Shown here in pieces: positions 19,539-28,947 of a DNA stretch of 64,000 bases. Below the pieces are notes generated by a model. The model saw nothing but the letters and a program-made list of their open reading frames with translations. It did not search any database and was not told the DNA's origin. Position 1 is the first letter of the stretch; every line of letters begins with the position of its first letter. Location: NCBI RefSeq assembly GCF_947492405.1, contig NZ_CANLMP010000003.1:1-64000 (forward strand), read 5' to 3'. Both the position numbers and the translations under genes were made by a program. Source of the DNA: an uncultured Aquimarina sp. Lineage in GTDB: Bacteria; Bacteroidota; Bacteroidia; Flavobacteriales; Flavobacteriaceae.

Positions 19539-19546
19539 TAATTTTG
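19539..19546 (+). promoter_or_regulatory. Candidate -7 element of the pdhA-pdhC operon
   Basis: TAATTTTG matches TAnnTTTG and lies 19 bases before the pdhA ATG. A TTG upstream gives a spacer of only 15 bases, shorter than usual, so the -33 assignment is open. Confidence 0.35.
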
Positions 19547-19565
19547 AAATATCATTACATTTTAG

Positions 19566-20567
19566 ATGAAAAAAGTAACTAAGGAAGTTTACCTGAAGTG
19601 GTACGAGGATATGCTTTTCTGGAGAAAGTTTGAAGACAAGCTTGCTCAAGTATATATCCAACAAAAAGTAAGAGGATTTTTACATTTATATAACGGTCAG
19701 GAGGCTATCTTAGCTGGTGCTTTGCACGCAATGGATCTTACCAAAGATAAGATGATTACAGCATACCGTAATCATGTGCAGCCTATCGGAATGGGTGTAG
19801 ACCCTAAACGAGTAATGGCCGAATTGTATGGAAAAGGTACAGGTACTTCTCAAGGAATGGGAGGATCTATGCATATCTTTTCTAAAGAACATAGATTCTA
19901 TGGAGGACACGGTATTGTTGGAGGACAGATTCCTTTGGGCGCTGGTTTAGCTTTTGGAGATAAATATCACAAAAGAGATGCTGTAACTTTAACCTTTATG
20001 GGTGATGGGGCTACACGTCAAGGATCGCTTCATGAAACTTTTAATTTAGCGATGTTATGGAATTTACCTGTAGTGTTTTGTGTAGAGAATAACGGATATG
20101 CTATGGGTACGTCTGTAGAAAGAACTGCTAATCATACTGATATATGGAAACTTGGACTCGGATATGAGATGCCTTGTGGCCCTGTAGATGCTATGAACCC
20201 CGTGAAAGTTGCAGAAGCGATGGATGAAGCAATTACCAGAGCTAGAACGGGTGGAGGTCCTACTTTTCTTGAATTGAAAACATATCGTTACAGAGGGCAT
20301 TCTATGAGTGATGCGCAGAAATATCGTACCAAGGAAGAAGTAGCAGAATACCAGAAAATTGATCCAATTACGCAAGTTTTGGATATAATTAAGGATAAAA
20401 AATATGCAACTGATGATGAAATTGCTACTATTGACAAAAGAGTCAAAGATAAGGTTGCAGAATGTCAAAAATTTGCAGAAGAATCTCCATTCCCGGAGAA
20501 AAACTTGATGTATGACGTTGTATACGAACAAGAAGATTATCCATTTTTACCACACAAACCACAATAG
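19566..20567 (+). CDS. pdhA: Pyruvate dehydrogenase E1 component, alpha subunit
   Basis: This 333-residue thiamine-diphosphate enzyme subunit, with a separate E1-beta, decarboxylates pyruvate and transfers the acetyl group to lipoyl-E2. It shows FLHLYNGQEA, YRNHV, GGSMHIFS and the ThDP/Mg motif GDGATRQG...NNGYAMGTS, followed by the phosphorylation-loop-like YRYRGHSMSDAQKYR. The E2 gene follows four bases later. E1-beta is not in the window, which is usual for flavobacteria. Confidence 0.95.
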   Translation: MKKVTKEVYLKWYEDMLFWRKFEDKLAQVYIQQKVRGFLHLYNGQEAILAGALHAMDLTKDKMITAYRNHVQPIGMGVDPKRVMAELYGKGTGTSQGMGGSMHIFSKEHRFYGGHGIVGGQIPLGAGLAFGDKYHKRDAVTLTFMGDGATRQGSLHETFNLAMLWNLPVVFCVENNGYAMGTSVERTANHTDIWKLGLGYEMPCGPVDAMNPVKVAEAMDEAITRARTGGGPTFLELKTYRYRGHSMSDAQKYRTKEEVAEYQKIDPITQVLDIIKDKKYATDDEIATIDKRVKDKVAECQKFAEESPFPEKNLMYDVVYEQEDYPFLPHKPQ

Positions 20568-20570
20568 ATT

Positions 20571-22175
20571 ATGGCTACAGTAATTAATATGCCGCGATTG
20601 AGCGATACCATGGAAGAAGGAGTTGTCGCGAAGTGGCTTGTTAAGAAAGGTGACACAATTAGTGAAGGAGATATCCTTGCAGAAATTGAAACCGACAAAG
20701 CAACAATGGAATTCGAATCTTTTTATGAAGGAGTATTGCTTCATATTGGGATTGAAGAAGGTGAAACAGCGCCAGTTGATCAGCTTTTGGCGATCATAGG
20801 TGAAGAAGGAGAAGATATTTCTGGTCTGTTAAATGGAAACGCAGCAGCACAAGTAGAAGCTCCAAAAGAAGAAAAAGTTGAAGAATCAGCTTCAAGTTCA
20901 GCAACTACAACAACTATTCCAGAAGGAGTAGAAGTGATTACAATGCCACGCCTTAGTGATACTATGGAAGAAGGTACTGTAGCAACCTGGTTGAAAAAAG
21001 TTGGTGATACTGTCGAAGAAGGTGATATTCTTGCTGAGATAGAAACAGATAAAGCTACAATGGAGTTTGAGTCTTTTTATAACGGTACACTATTGTATAT
21101 CGGTATAGAAGAAGGTCAAACGGCTCCGGTAGATGTATTGTTGGCTATTATTGGTCCAGCAGGAACAGATGTTTCGGGTCTTAAGGATGGTGTGCCTGCT
21201 GCTAGCGCTCCAACTGCAAAGGAATCAGCACCGGCTAAAGAAGAGAAAGTAGAAACTGTAGCAGTAAGTTCAGGAAGTAGTTCTTCTGCTGGAGGAAGAA
21301 TATTTGCTTCTCCGTTGGCGAAAAAAATAGCAGCAGATAAAGGAATAGATTTATCTCAGGTAAAAGGAACAGGAGAAAATGGACGAATTGTAAAGAAGGA
21401 CGTAGAAACATTTACACCCTCAGCAGCAACTCCGTCATCACCTAAGACAGCAACTGCTACTCCGGCAATTCAGACTTTTACTCCGGCAGGAGAAGAAGGT
21501 TTCGAAGAAGTGAAAAACTCGCAGATGCGTAAAGCAATTGCAAGAGGTCTTTCAGCATCTAAATTTACAGCACCTCACTATTATTTGACTATTGAGGTGG
21601 ATATGGATAATGCTATATCATCTCGTAAGCTTATTAATGAGTTACCGGATACTAAGGTCTCTTTTAATGATATGGTTGTTAAAGCGTGTGCAATGGCGCT
21701 TAGAAAACACCCACAGGTAAATACGACTTGGAAAGACGATGTAACGGTTTATAATAAACATATTAGTGTTGGTGTGGCTGTAGCTGTGCCAGATGGATTA
21801 GTAGTACCAGTACTGCCATTCACTGATCGTATGAATATTATGGAAATAGATACTGCAGTTCGTGATTTGGCGACCAGAGCGAGAGATAAAAAATTAACTC
21901 CACAAGAAATGAGTGGAAGTACTTTTACAGTATCTAATTTAGGTATGTTTGGTATTCAGGAATTTACTTCGATTATTAACCAGCCTAATTCTGCTATTTT
22001 ATCAGTTGGAGCAATTGTTAAAAAACCAGTTGTTAAAAATGATCAGGTGGTTGTAGGCAATACTATGAAGGTAACGTTGGCTTGTGATCATAGAACCGTT
22101 GATGGGGCTACAGGAGCACAATTTTTACAAACGTTAAAACAATATTTAGAGAACCCTGTAACTATGTTAGCATAG
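20571..22175 (+). CDS. pdhC: Dihydrolipoyllysine acetyltransferase (pyruvate dehydrogenase E2)
   Basis: This 534-residue core subunit of the pyruvate dehydrogenase complex has two tandem lipoyl domains (about residues 1-78 and 122-200). Each carries the lipoyl-lysine motif EIETDKATMEFES. Ala/Pro/Ser-rich linkers and an E3/E1-binding domain (ASPLAKKIAADKGIDL to GRIVKKDV, about residues 245-282) follow. The C-terminal acetyltransferase domain (about 310-534) has active-site HRTVDG (HxxxD). It transfers the acetyl group from lipoyl to CoA. The first and second lipoyl domains are nearly identical, pointing to a recent internal duplication. Confidence 0.96.
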   Translation: MATVINMPRLSDTMEEGVVAKWLVKKGDTISEGDILAEIETDKATMEFESFYEGVLLHIGIEEGETAPVDQLLAIIGEEGEDISGLLNGNAAAQVEAPKEEKVEESASSSATTTTIPEGVEVITMPRLSDTMEEGTVATWLKKVGDTVEEGDILAEIETDKATMEFESFYNGTLLYIGIEEGQTAPVDVLLAIIGPAGTDVSGLKDGVPAASAPTAKESAPAKEEKVETVAVSSGSSSSAGGRIFASPLAKKIAADKGIDLSQVKGTGENGRIVKKDVETFTPSAATPSSPKTATATPAIQTFTPAGEEGFEEVKNSQMRKAIARGLSASKFTAPHYYLTIEVDMDNAISSRKLINELPDTKVSFNDMVVKACAMALRKHPQVNTTWKDDVTVYNKHISVGVAVAVPDGLVVPVLPFTDRMNIMEIDTAVRDLATRARDKKLTPQEMSGSTFTVSNLGMFGIQEFTSIINQPNSAILSVGAIVKKPVVKNDQVVVGNTMKVTLACDHRTVDGATGAQFLQTLKQYLENPVTMLA

Positions 22176-22204
22176 TTTTATAAAGGAAATATATAATGTT
22201 TAAG

Positions 22205-22234
22205 ATCCCACTTTTTTTGAAGTGGGATTTTTTT
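22205..22234 (+). terminator. Terminator of the pdhA-pdhC operon
   Basis: ATCCCACTT (22205-22213) pairs with AAGTGGGAT (22220-22228), and a T-run follows. Confidence 0.88.
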
Positions 22235-22245
22235 ATATTTAAAAA

Positions 22246-22833
22246 ATGAAAAAGAGAATTGAAAACCTACAATCAAATATACTATCGGATAAAACATTTT
22301 TATTAAAGGAATATACCTTCGAATATACACATACAGCTGTTCATACTTCAGAAAAACATCTTCGGGAAGTGTATGATCACGGTGACGGAGCTTCTGTTTT
22401 GTTATATAATCCTACCAAAAAAACTGTTGTATTAACACAACAATTCAGATTGCCTACCTTTTTAAATGGAAATACATCAGGAATGAGTATTGAAGTTTGT
22501 GCAGGATCCCTTGATGGAGATACTCCAGAGGTATGTGTAAAAAAAGAAGCATTAGAAGAAACAGGTTATGAGATTAATTCCGTGGAAAAAGCATTTTCTG
22601 TGTATGCATCTCCTGCTACAATGACAGAAATAGCACATTTATTTATTGCCGAATATACAGATGAGATGAAGGTTCAGAAAGGAGGAGGGCTTGATCATGA
22701 AGAGGAATATATCGATGTTTTAGAAATAGATTTTGAAAGAGCATATGATATGATACAAACAGCGGAAATAAGAGATGCCAGAACTGTGATGTTGCTACAG
22801 TTTCTTAAAATAAAAGATATAATGGTATCTTAA
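22246..22833 (+). CDS. NUDIX hydrolase, GDP-mannose pyrophosphatase NudK-like
   Basis: This 195-residue protein has the layout of NudK/ADP-sugar pyrophosphatases. An N-terminal beta segment (LLKEYTFEY) precedes the Nudix box at about residues 88-110, GSLDGDTPEV then KKEALEETGYE, where the usual Arg is Lys. The family cleaves GDP-mannose or ADP-ribose type nucleotides into NMP and sugar phosphate. GDP-mannose is favoured by similarity and would link it to manC in this window. Substrate choice is inference. Confidence 0.8.
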   Translation: MKKRIENLQSNILSDKTFLLKEYTFEYTHTAVHTSEKHLREVYDHGDGASVLLYNPTKKTVVLTQQFRLPTFLNGNTSGMSIEVCAGSLDGDTPEVCVKKEALEETGYEINSVEKAFSVYASPATMTEIAHLFIAEYTDEMKVQKGGGLDHEEEYIDVLEIDFERAYDMIQTAEIRDARTVMLLQFLKIKDIMVS

Positions 22834-22905
22834 TTGAATGGCTAAGAGTACACTTTTTAAGTATCTTTATCAAAAATTATTCATCTATATCAGAAAATAA
22901 AAACC

Positions 22906-23850
22906 ATGAAGCAAATAGGACTTATTATTATCACACTTTTATTTATAACCTGTAAAGAAGTAACAACTGCACAATCTCCAATGTCTAACATTACGGCCTC
23001 TGATGTAGAAACTATCATGAATTTTTTGGCAAGTGATGCATTAGGAGGAAGAGATACCGGAAGTGAAGGACTGGAAAAAGCAGCAAAATTTATAGAACAG
23101 GAATTTAAGAAGTCTGGAATAGCGCCTTATTTTGAATCATATCTTAATACTTTTGATGCCAAAGGAACAGAAACCTACAATGTAGTTGGTTATCTTGAAG
23201 GTACAGATCCTAACTTGGCTAATGAGTTCATAGTATTAGGAGCACATTTTGATCATATAGGAAATGGAAAAGATGTAAATGGTGATACAATCGCTAATGG
23301 TGCTAACGACAATGCAGCAGGAAGTACAGCGGTAATTTCATTAGCAAAACATTTTGCGAAAGTAAAAAGTAATAAACGTAGTGTATTGTTCGTGTTATTT
23401 GGAGCAGAAGAAAAAGGACTGCTAGGTTCTGATCATTTGGCAAAAGTTTTAAAAGAGAAAAACCTTGACTTATATGCAATGGTAAATTTCGAAATGATAG
23501 GAGTACCACTAAATGATAAAACATATAAAGCCTATATTACGGGATATGAGATTTCAAATATGGCGGAAAAAATCAATGAATATTCAGGGAAAGAATTAAT
23601 AGGTTTTCTGCCAAAAGCAAAAGAATTTCAGTTGTTTAGAAGAAGTGATAATTATCCTTTTTATTCTGCGTTTAATGTGCCTTGTCAGACGATTTCTACT
23701 TTTGATTTCACCAATTATGACTATTATCACCATGTAGATGATGAGGTTTCTGAGATGAATTTTGAGTTTATGGCAGAACTCATCAATGATTGCGTGCCGG
23801 TAATTACTAATATGCTAAATACTTCAACAAAAGAAATTAAATTAAATTAA
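22906..23850 (+). CDS. M28-family zinc metallopeptidase, lipoprotein
   Basis: This 314-residue exported aminopeptidase-type enzyme has a lipobox LLFITC ending the signal peptide (Cys at about residue 16). It contains the M28 zinc ligands and motifs: GAHFDHIG, GANDNAAGST, FGAEEKGLLGS (the Glu pair holds the general base) and YHHVDDE near the end. M28 enzymes release N-terminal residues from peptides using two zinc ions. The protein would sit in the envelope as a lipoprotein. A short-chain dehydrogenase gene follows 52 bases downstream. Confidence 0.9.
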   Translation: MKQIGLIIITLLFITCKEVTTAQSPMSNITASDVETIMNFLASDALGGRDTGSEGLEKAAKFIEQEFKKSGIAPYFESYLNTFDAKGTETYNVVGYLEGTDPNLANEFIVLGAHFDHIGNGKDVNGDTIANGANDNAAGSTAVISLAKHFAKVKSNKRSVLFVLFGAEEKGLLGSDHLAKVLKEKNLDLYAMVNFEMIGVPLNDKTYKAYITGYEISNMAEKINEYSGKELIGFLPKAKEFQLFRRSDNYPFYSAFNVPCQTISTFDFTNYDYYHHVDDEVSEMNFEFMAELINDCVPVITNMLNTSTKEIKLN

Positions 23851-23902
23851 ACTTTCATTTCCTTTTAGCTTCTAAAATCTGAAAGGTCTTTTTTATAAAA
23901 AC

Positions 23903-24583
23903 ATGAAAAATATTATAATTACTGGAGCAAGTAGAGGGATAGGATATGAGATGGCTAAATTGTTTGCCGACGAAGGACATCAAGTCTTAGCTTTATCAAG
24001 AAATGATAAACCGATCGCAGCTCTTAATAATAAAAATATTCATACATTTTCTTGTGATCTATGTAATCCTTCTGATATGGTAAAAGCGACTGATTATATA
24101 GCCAAAACATGGAAGAGAGTAGATATTTTAATTAATAATGCGGGCAAATTATTAAATAAACCTTTTGCAGAAATTTCTACACAAGAGTTTGAAGAAGTAT
24201 ATAAAGTGAATGTTTTTGGTGTAGCAGAAATTACACGCCTGGTTTTACCTTTTATGAAGAATGGCAGCCATGTAGTTACTGTAAGCAGTATGGGAGGTAT
24301 TCAGGGAAGTATGAAGTTTCCTGGATTAGCAGCTTATAGTTCTAGTAAAGGAGCCGTTATAACATTAAGTGAGCTCTTAGCAGAAGAATATAAAGAAAGT
24401 GGTATTGCTTTTAATGTATTAGCACTAGGCGCGGTACAAACAGAAATGTTAGAAGAAGCATTTCCGGGATATCAAGCTCCGTTAACCGCCATAGAAATGG
24501 CTACATATATTAAAGATTTCTCGTTAACTGCTAATAAGTTTTATAATGGTAAAGTACTTCAGGTATCTAGTAGTACCCCCTAA
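23903..24583 (+). CDS. Short-chain dehydrogenase/reductase
   Basis: This 226-residue SDR oxidoreductase has the N-terminal cofactor motif TGASRGIG, the NNAG motif, a catalytic Ser in VSSMGG and the YSSSK (YxxxK) motif near residue 150. The substrate is unknown. It is slightly short for a classical SDR (about 250), the C-terminal substrate lid being reduced. It is convergent with the next gene, 13 bases away. Confidence 0.88.
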   Translation: MKNIIITGASRGIGYEMAKLFADEGHQVLALSRNDKPIAALNNKNIHTFSCDLCNPSDMVKATDYIAKTWKRVDILINNAGKLLNKPFAEISTQEFEEVYKVNVFGVAEITRLVLPFMKNGSHVVTVSSMGGIQGSMKFPGLAAYSSSKGAVITLSELLAEEYKESGIAFNVLALGAVQTEMLEEAFPGYQAPLTAIEMATYIKDFSLTANKFYNGKVLQVSSSTP

Positions 24584-24596
24584 TAATTATCTCTTT

Positions 24597-24986
24597 TTAA
24601 ATGTTTTTTAGTTTAAGATACTTGTAGAATTGATGTACTGTAAGTACTTTTTTAAGCTCTTCGTTCTGAAAATAAACAATATTGCTTAAGTCTTTTGTTT
24701 TTTCGTTAGCAGAGGCATTAGACTGAATTATTTTATTTGCCTTTATGGAATATTTTATAATTACCTTTTTAATACGATCACTAGCATAATTACTAAGATT
24801 TAATTCTTGCTGTAATAGAATTGCTCTTTGCTCTGCAAGATTTGCGAATCGTTTTTTTTCTTCCTCCAGTTGCTCTTCAGTTAACTCTGTAATCACTTCT
24901 TGATCCTGATTTTGATCTTCGATTTGCTCTTGCGCAATACTGGTTGTACAAACAAAAAATAATAGTAAAATTATAAAAGCTCTCAT
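24597..24986 (-). CDS. Uncharacterised secreted protein
   Basis: This 129-residue protein has a clear Sec signal peptide ending TSIAQ (about residue 19). A Gln/Glu-rich, coiled-coil-prone segment and a helical C-terminal region follow. I do not recognise a family. Its size and charged helical character recall small periplasmic Spy/CpxP-like proteins, but that is only a visual impression. A long AT-rich spacer separates it from the gene upstream. Confidence 0.6.
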   Translation of the reverse strand: MRAFIILLLFFVCTTSIAQEQIEDQNQDQEVITELTEEQLEEEKKRFANLAEQRAILLQQELNLSNYASDRIKKVIIKYSIKANKIIQSNASANEKTKDLSNIVYFQNEELKKVLTVHQFYKYLKLKNI

Positions 24987-25184
24987 GACGTCTCACCTTT
25001 AAGTTTTTCTTTACGAAATGTTAAAAATAGGAAGTCAAAAATATTAATAATTGATTAACAACAAGTTAAAAACGCAAAATACTCGACAAATGCCAATTTT
25101 TTTTCGTCGAAAAACCTAAAATACAATGGTTTTAGAATCATTGTAAGACGGAAAAACCGTAAAAATTGTGTTAAAAAATATAAT

Positions 25185-25658
25185 TTAATCGATTTTTGTT
25201 GGTGATTTCATCCTTTCAAAAGTAGCTTTTGATGTTTTAAATTTAACTCCATCGATCAAGGTGGTAGAGGTTTTTATATAAGAAACAATTGTGTCCGTTT
25301 CGGTATTACCAAAATGAACTTGAGTGATTATTTTAGTAATCGAGTCAGAGAGTACTTTAGCTTGTCCAATAAATTTAATTTGCTGTATTTCTTTTACATC
25401 TTTTGAACTGAATAATTTTATATCCTCTTCTTTGTCTTTAAATTCCGGGTGCTGTTTTACAAGTATTTGTTTGTCTAGATGATCTTGTAACTTTTCAGTA
25501 ATCAAAACAGAGTAAGCATCTTCTAGCGAAGCAAAGGGTATCTCTTCTTCCGTAGAAATATCCTCGACAGCTACGCTTTCGACTTCCATCATTTTATATG
25601 AGTTGTTTGCACAACCTATAATCAGTAATACTACGATGAGATACGCAAATTGTTTCAT
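25185..25658 (-). CDS. Uncharacterised lipoprotein
   Basis: This 157-residue protein has a lipoprotein signal peptide with lipobox LLIIGC (Cys at about residue 16), then an acidic linker and a small alpha/beta region. No family is recognised. Its start overlaps the stop of the upstream membrane-protein gene by 4 bases (ATGA at 25655-25658). The two are therefore translationally coupled and probably act together, and both are divergent from the VWA lipoprotein gene. Confidence 0.65.
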   Translation of the reverse strand: MKQFAYLIVVLLIIGCANNSYKMMEVESVAVEDISTEEEIPFASLEDAYSVLITEKLQDHLDKQILVKQHPEFKDKEEDIKLFSSKDVKEIQQIKFIGQAKVLSDSITKIITQVHFGNTETDTIVSYIKTSTTLIDGVKFKTSKATFERMKSPTKID

Positions 25659-26440
25659 GATTTCACTCTGAATTTTAGTTTAACAATTTGTCCCTTGAAT
25701 CTTTTGGATTCTATAATTTCAATATTTTTTAAACTCTTAATAGGCGTAGTGAGCTTATTGATGAACTCACTTTTAGAATATATTTCGATACCTAATCCCG
25801 ATGGTAGTACCTGAAAAATAGTTGCATCATCTGCAATCATTCTAGATAATTCATTTTTTCTGTTTTTCCAATCTTCAAGTTTACCATTTGCATAATAATG
25901 TAACATTAAAGCATAATCATCTGTACTAACCTGGATGTTTTCATTAGCAATGGATGAAACAGTTCTAAAAATAGTATCGGTTTTATGATATGGAGATTTG
26001 ATTACAAAATGAATATAGTCATCTTTTGTCCTCCATTTAAAACATCCTAAACTATCACTTTTTACATAAAAGGGAGATTGCTTATCATTTAGGACTATAA
26101 CATCAATGGGAGTTTTAGTAATAGGTAGATTTCTGTCCTGATCAATAAAACAAAAGCTAAAGGTATGCGCTTTTGGAATTAAAAAATATGCAGAGGTGAG
26201 AAATACAATTCCAATTAATAAAAAAGCAATTAATTTAGAAAATACACGATTTTTCTTCTGAATTTTCTTTTGAGAATTCACTGCTTTAAAATCTGCCCAA
26301 TTTTTAGCACCGCTGTATTCTGATAACATATTAAGAATGTCTACGCGAGGTAGTTTTTCACTACTATTTTTAAAATAGCTGTAGAAAGATTTTTCACTAA
26401 TACTGCCTTTTACTTGTTTTCGTAAATCTTCTTGAAACAA
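25655..26440 (-). CDS. Uncharacterised single-pass membrane protein with a small N-terminal cytoplasmic domain
   Basis: From the only standard start in frame (TTG at 26440) the protein has 261 residues. A helical cytoplasmic part (KSFYSYFKN, EKLPRVDILNMLSEYSG, WADF) is followed by one TM helix (about residues 70-90) and an extracytoplasmic beta-rich region. The frame stays open upstream to about 26600. Its translation there (NPEEHIAFSLLKKAV, then DITQWKGQDIILFQEDL) looks like genuine protein of the same family. The real product is therefore probably about 45-50 residues longer, but no ATG, GTG or TTG is present there. Similar N-terminal modules occur in flavobacterial membrane proteins of unknown function. 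It is the first gene of a two-gene unit with the lipoprotein. Confidence 0.7.
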   Translation of the reverse strand: MFQEDLRKQVKGSISEKSFYSYFKNSSEKLPRVDILNMLSEYSGAKNWADFKAVNSQKKIQKKNRVFSKLIAFLLIGIVFLTSAYFLIPKAHTFSFCFIDQDRNLPITKTPIDVIVLNDKQSPFYVKSDSLGCFKWRTKDDYIHFVIKSPYHKTDTIFRTVSSIANENIQVSTDDYALMLHYYANGKLEDWKNRKNELSRMIADDATIFQVLPSGLGIEIYSKSEFINKLTTPIKSLKNIEIIESKRFKGQIVKLKFRVKS

Positions 26441-26655
26441 TATAATATCCTGACCCTTCCACTGAGTTATGTCATTGCTCGAGGCAGTATTCTCCTTTAA
26501 AAACTGTTTAGTAACGGCTTTTTTAAGAAGAGAAAATGCTATGTGTTCTTCAGGATTTATGATTGTATTGATTTGATTATTAGGTGAATATATTTTGTAA
26601 AATGGTTTACAATAGTTTTACAAAGGCTATACAAGAGTACAGGTTTTTATGATAC

Positions 26656-26663
26656 TATGTTTG
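26656..26663 (+). promoter_or_regulatory. Candidate -7 element of the VWA lipoprotein gene
   Basis: TATGTTTG fits TAnnTTTG and lies 31 bases before the ATG at 26695. No clear -33 TTG is seen at the right spacing. Confidence 0.35.
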
Positions 26664-26694
26664 TTTTCAGTTTAACAAGGTAAAAACAATAAAT

Positions 26695-28281
26695 ATGAAA
26701 ACAAAGACTATTAAAAAAATCGGATTTATACTGCTTGGATTATTCTTTTTAGGAATAAGCTCTTGCAATCAATATGCTAACAGAAAGTACACCGTTCACG
26801 AAAGTATTGTTTTAGATGATAGAACGGATTTTAAACAAGATTTTGAAATTCCCAACGACATTGATGAAAATGATGAAGCATATAAAGAAATTATAGAGAA
26901 CGCTTTTAAAAGAGTGAGTTTGGCACCGTTGTCTACTTTTTCTATAGATGTAGATAAAGCTTCGTATAGTAATATTCGTAGAATGATTAATAACGGTCAA
27001 GAGATTCCAGAAGATGCGGTTAAGATAGAAGAAATGATCAACTATTTTAAATATGATTATAAGCAACCATTAGATAAGCATCCCTTTGCAATTCATACAG
27101 AATCTGGATCTACTCCTTGGAATGAGGAAACACAATTGGTTAAAATAGGTATAAAAGGTAAAGAAATACCTGCAGAAAGTTTTCCAGCATCCAATCTGGT
27201 ATTTTTAATAGATGTTTCAGGATCTATGAATGACACCAACAAATTGCCACTACTAAAAAAGGCTTTCAAACTGTTGGTGGCGCAGTTAAGGACAGAAGAC
27301 AAGGTGTCTATTGTGGTGTATGCAGGTGCCGCTGGAGTGGTACTCAAACCAACAAGTGGGAAAAACAAAGAAAAGATACTAGAAGCATTGGATAATCTAC
27401 AAGCTGGAGGATCCACGGCCGGAGGAGAAGGTATTGAGCTAGCGTATAAAATTGCTGAAGAACATTTCATCAAAAACGGAAATAACAGAGTGATTCTGGC
27501 GACTGATGGTGATTTTAATGTAGGAGTTAGTAGTGATACCGGTATGAAAAAATTAATTGAAGAAAAAAGAGCTTCAGGAGTATTCTTAACCTGTTTAGGT
27601 TTTGGAATGGGTAATTATAAAGATAGCAAACTAGAAACGTTAGCAGATACTGGTAATGGTAATCATGCTTATATCGACAATATGCAAGAAGCGCAGAGAG
27701 TATTAGGAACAGAGTTTGGAGGAACATTATATACCATTGCAAAAGATGTAAAAATCCAGGTAGAATTTAATCCAGCCAAAGTACAGGCATATCGTTTGAT
27801 TGGTTATGAAAACCGACTGCTTAATGATGAAGATTTTATAGACGATACTAAAGATGCAGGAGAACTTGGCAGTGGACATACAGTTACTGCATTGTATGAA
27901 GTGATACCAACCGGAGTGAAGAGTAAATACCTTAAGGAGGTTTCAGATTTAAAATACGCTAAAAAAAATAAAAAAGTTGAGAGAGCTGAATATGGAAACG
28001 AGTTGCTTACGGTAAAATTCAGGTATAAAAAGCCAAAAGAAGACCAAAGTATTGAGATGGTTTATATACATAAAATGGATGCCGAAAAACAAGTCTCAAC
28101 AGACTTTCGATTCGCTGCTTCTGTAGCTTGGTATGGGATGAAGTTACGAAACTCAAAATATATACAAAATCACGACATCGAAGATATTATCACGTTGGCA
28201 AAAAATAACAAAGGGATTGATGAACAAGGGTATCGAGCAGAGTTTATACGATTAATGAATAGTAATGAAGGAACACACTAA
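26695..28281 (+). CDS. von Willebrand factor A domain lipoprotein (YfbK-like)
   Basis: This 528-residue exported protein has the lipobox ISSCNQ (Cys at about residue 24). The YfbK-type N-terminal module FSIDVDKASYSNIRRMI comes next, then a VWA domain (about residues 165-330) with the metal-ion-dependent adhesion site DVSGSMN at residue 173, and a DUF3520-like C-terminal domain. VWA domains bind protein partners through a divalent metal ion. The exact role is unknown. The gene has its own terminator and is divergent from the lipoprotein/membrane-protein pair. Confidence 0.9.
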   Translation: MKTKTIKKIGFILLGLFFLGISSCNQYANRKYTVHESIVLDDRTDFKQDFEIPNDIDENDEAYKEIIENAFKRVSLAPLSTFSIDVDKASYSNIRRMINNGQEIPEDAVKIEEMINYFKYDYKQPLDKHPFAIHTESGSTPWNEETQLVKIGIKGKEIPAESFPASNLVFLIDVSGSMNDTNKLPLLKKAFKLLVAQLRTEDKVSIVVYAGAAGVVLKPTSGKNKEKILEALDNLQAGGSTAGGEGIELAYKIAEEHFIKNGNNRVILATDGDFNVGVSSDTGMKKLIEEKRASGVFLTCLGFGMGNYKDSKLETLADTGNGNHAYIDNMQEAQRVLGTEFGGTLYTIAKDVKIQVEFNPAKVQAYRLIGYENRLLNDEDFIDDTKDAGELGSGHTVTALYEVIPTGVKSKYLKEVSDLKYAKKNKKVERAEYGNELLTVKFRYKKPKEDQSIEMVYIHKMDAEKQVSTDFRFAASVAWYGMKLRNSKYIQNHDIEDIITLAKNNKGIDEQGYRAEFIRLMNSNEGTH

Positions 28282-28304
28282 TTATTTCCGATAATAAATC
28301 TTTT

Positions 28305-28336
28305 ATAAGCGCATCGAACCGATGCGCTTATTTTTG
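28305..28336 (+). terminator. Terminator of the VWA lipoprotein gene
   Basis: A strong hairpin has arms ATAAGCGCATCG (28305-28316) and CGATGCGCTTAT (28320-28331), followed by T-rich sequence. It overlaps an upstream in-frame ATG of the next gene (28322), which argues for the later start at 28349. Confidence 0.88.
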
Positions 28337-28348
28337 TATTTTGCGGTA

Positions 28349-28945
28349 ATGAAGGAAATCCTGGCAAGATACATCCCGGAGCGTGCTTTAGAACCAGCAT
28401 TTGATTTGATAGTGAAATGTAATGTTCATCTAAAAATTGTTAATGAGCGTGTTACTCGCCATGGGGATTATCGTAAAATGCCGGATGGTAGACACCAGAT
28501 CACAGTTAATGCATCTTTGAATACCTATCGTTTTTTGATAACATTAATTCATGAAATTGCTCATCTTGTAGCTTTCGAAAAATATGGACGCTATATCAAA
28601 CCCCACGGAATAGAGTGGAAAAGAACGTTTCAGCAATTGATGTTACCGTACATCAATCCAGATGTTTTTCCGTCTAGATTATTACCTGTGATTGCCAATC
28701 ATTTTAAGAATCCAAGAGCAAGTAGCGATACAGATACGAAGCTATCATTAGCGCTAAAACAATATGACCCGGAGAATGATAAAAATTATATCTTTGAGGT
28801 GCCTTTGGGAAGCAAGTTTAGGTTGTATAACGGAAAGATTTTCCAAAAAGGAAACAAGCGCGTAAAGCGTTATGAATGTGTCGAAATTAGCACAGGCAGA
28901 GTGTATCTGTTTAACCCCAATGCTGAAGTCGAATTACTAAATTAA
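28349..28945 (+). CDS. SprT-like zinc metalloprotease domain protein
   Basis: This protein of about 198 residues has the zincin motif HEIAH at residues 68-72 within the helix LIHEIAHLVAFE, preceded by a conserved basic region. It resembles SprT/SprT-like domains, some of which cut proteins bound or crosslinked to DNA (Spartan-like). Bacterial members are little characterised. The ATG at 28349 is preferred over 28322 because the latter lies inside the terminator hairpin and adds a hydrophobic stretch absent from the family. manC starts three bases after its stop. Confidence 0.87.
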   Translation: MKEILARYIPERALEPAFDLIVKCNVHLKIVNERVTRHGDYRKMPDGRHQITVNASLNTYRFLITLIHEIAHLVAFEKYGRYIKPHGIEWKRTFQQLMLPYINPDVFPSRLLPVIANHFKNPRASSDTDTKLSLALKQYDPENDKNYIFEVPLGSKFRLYNGKIFQKGNKRVKRYECVEISTGRVYLFNPNAEVELLN

Positions 28946-28947
28946 TT

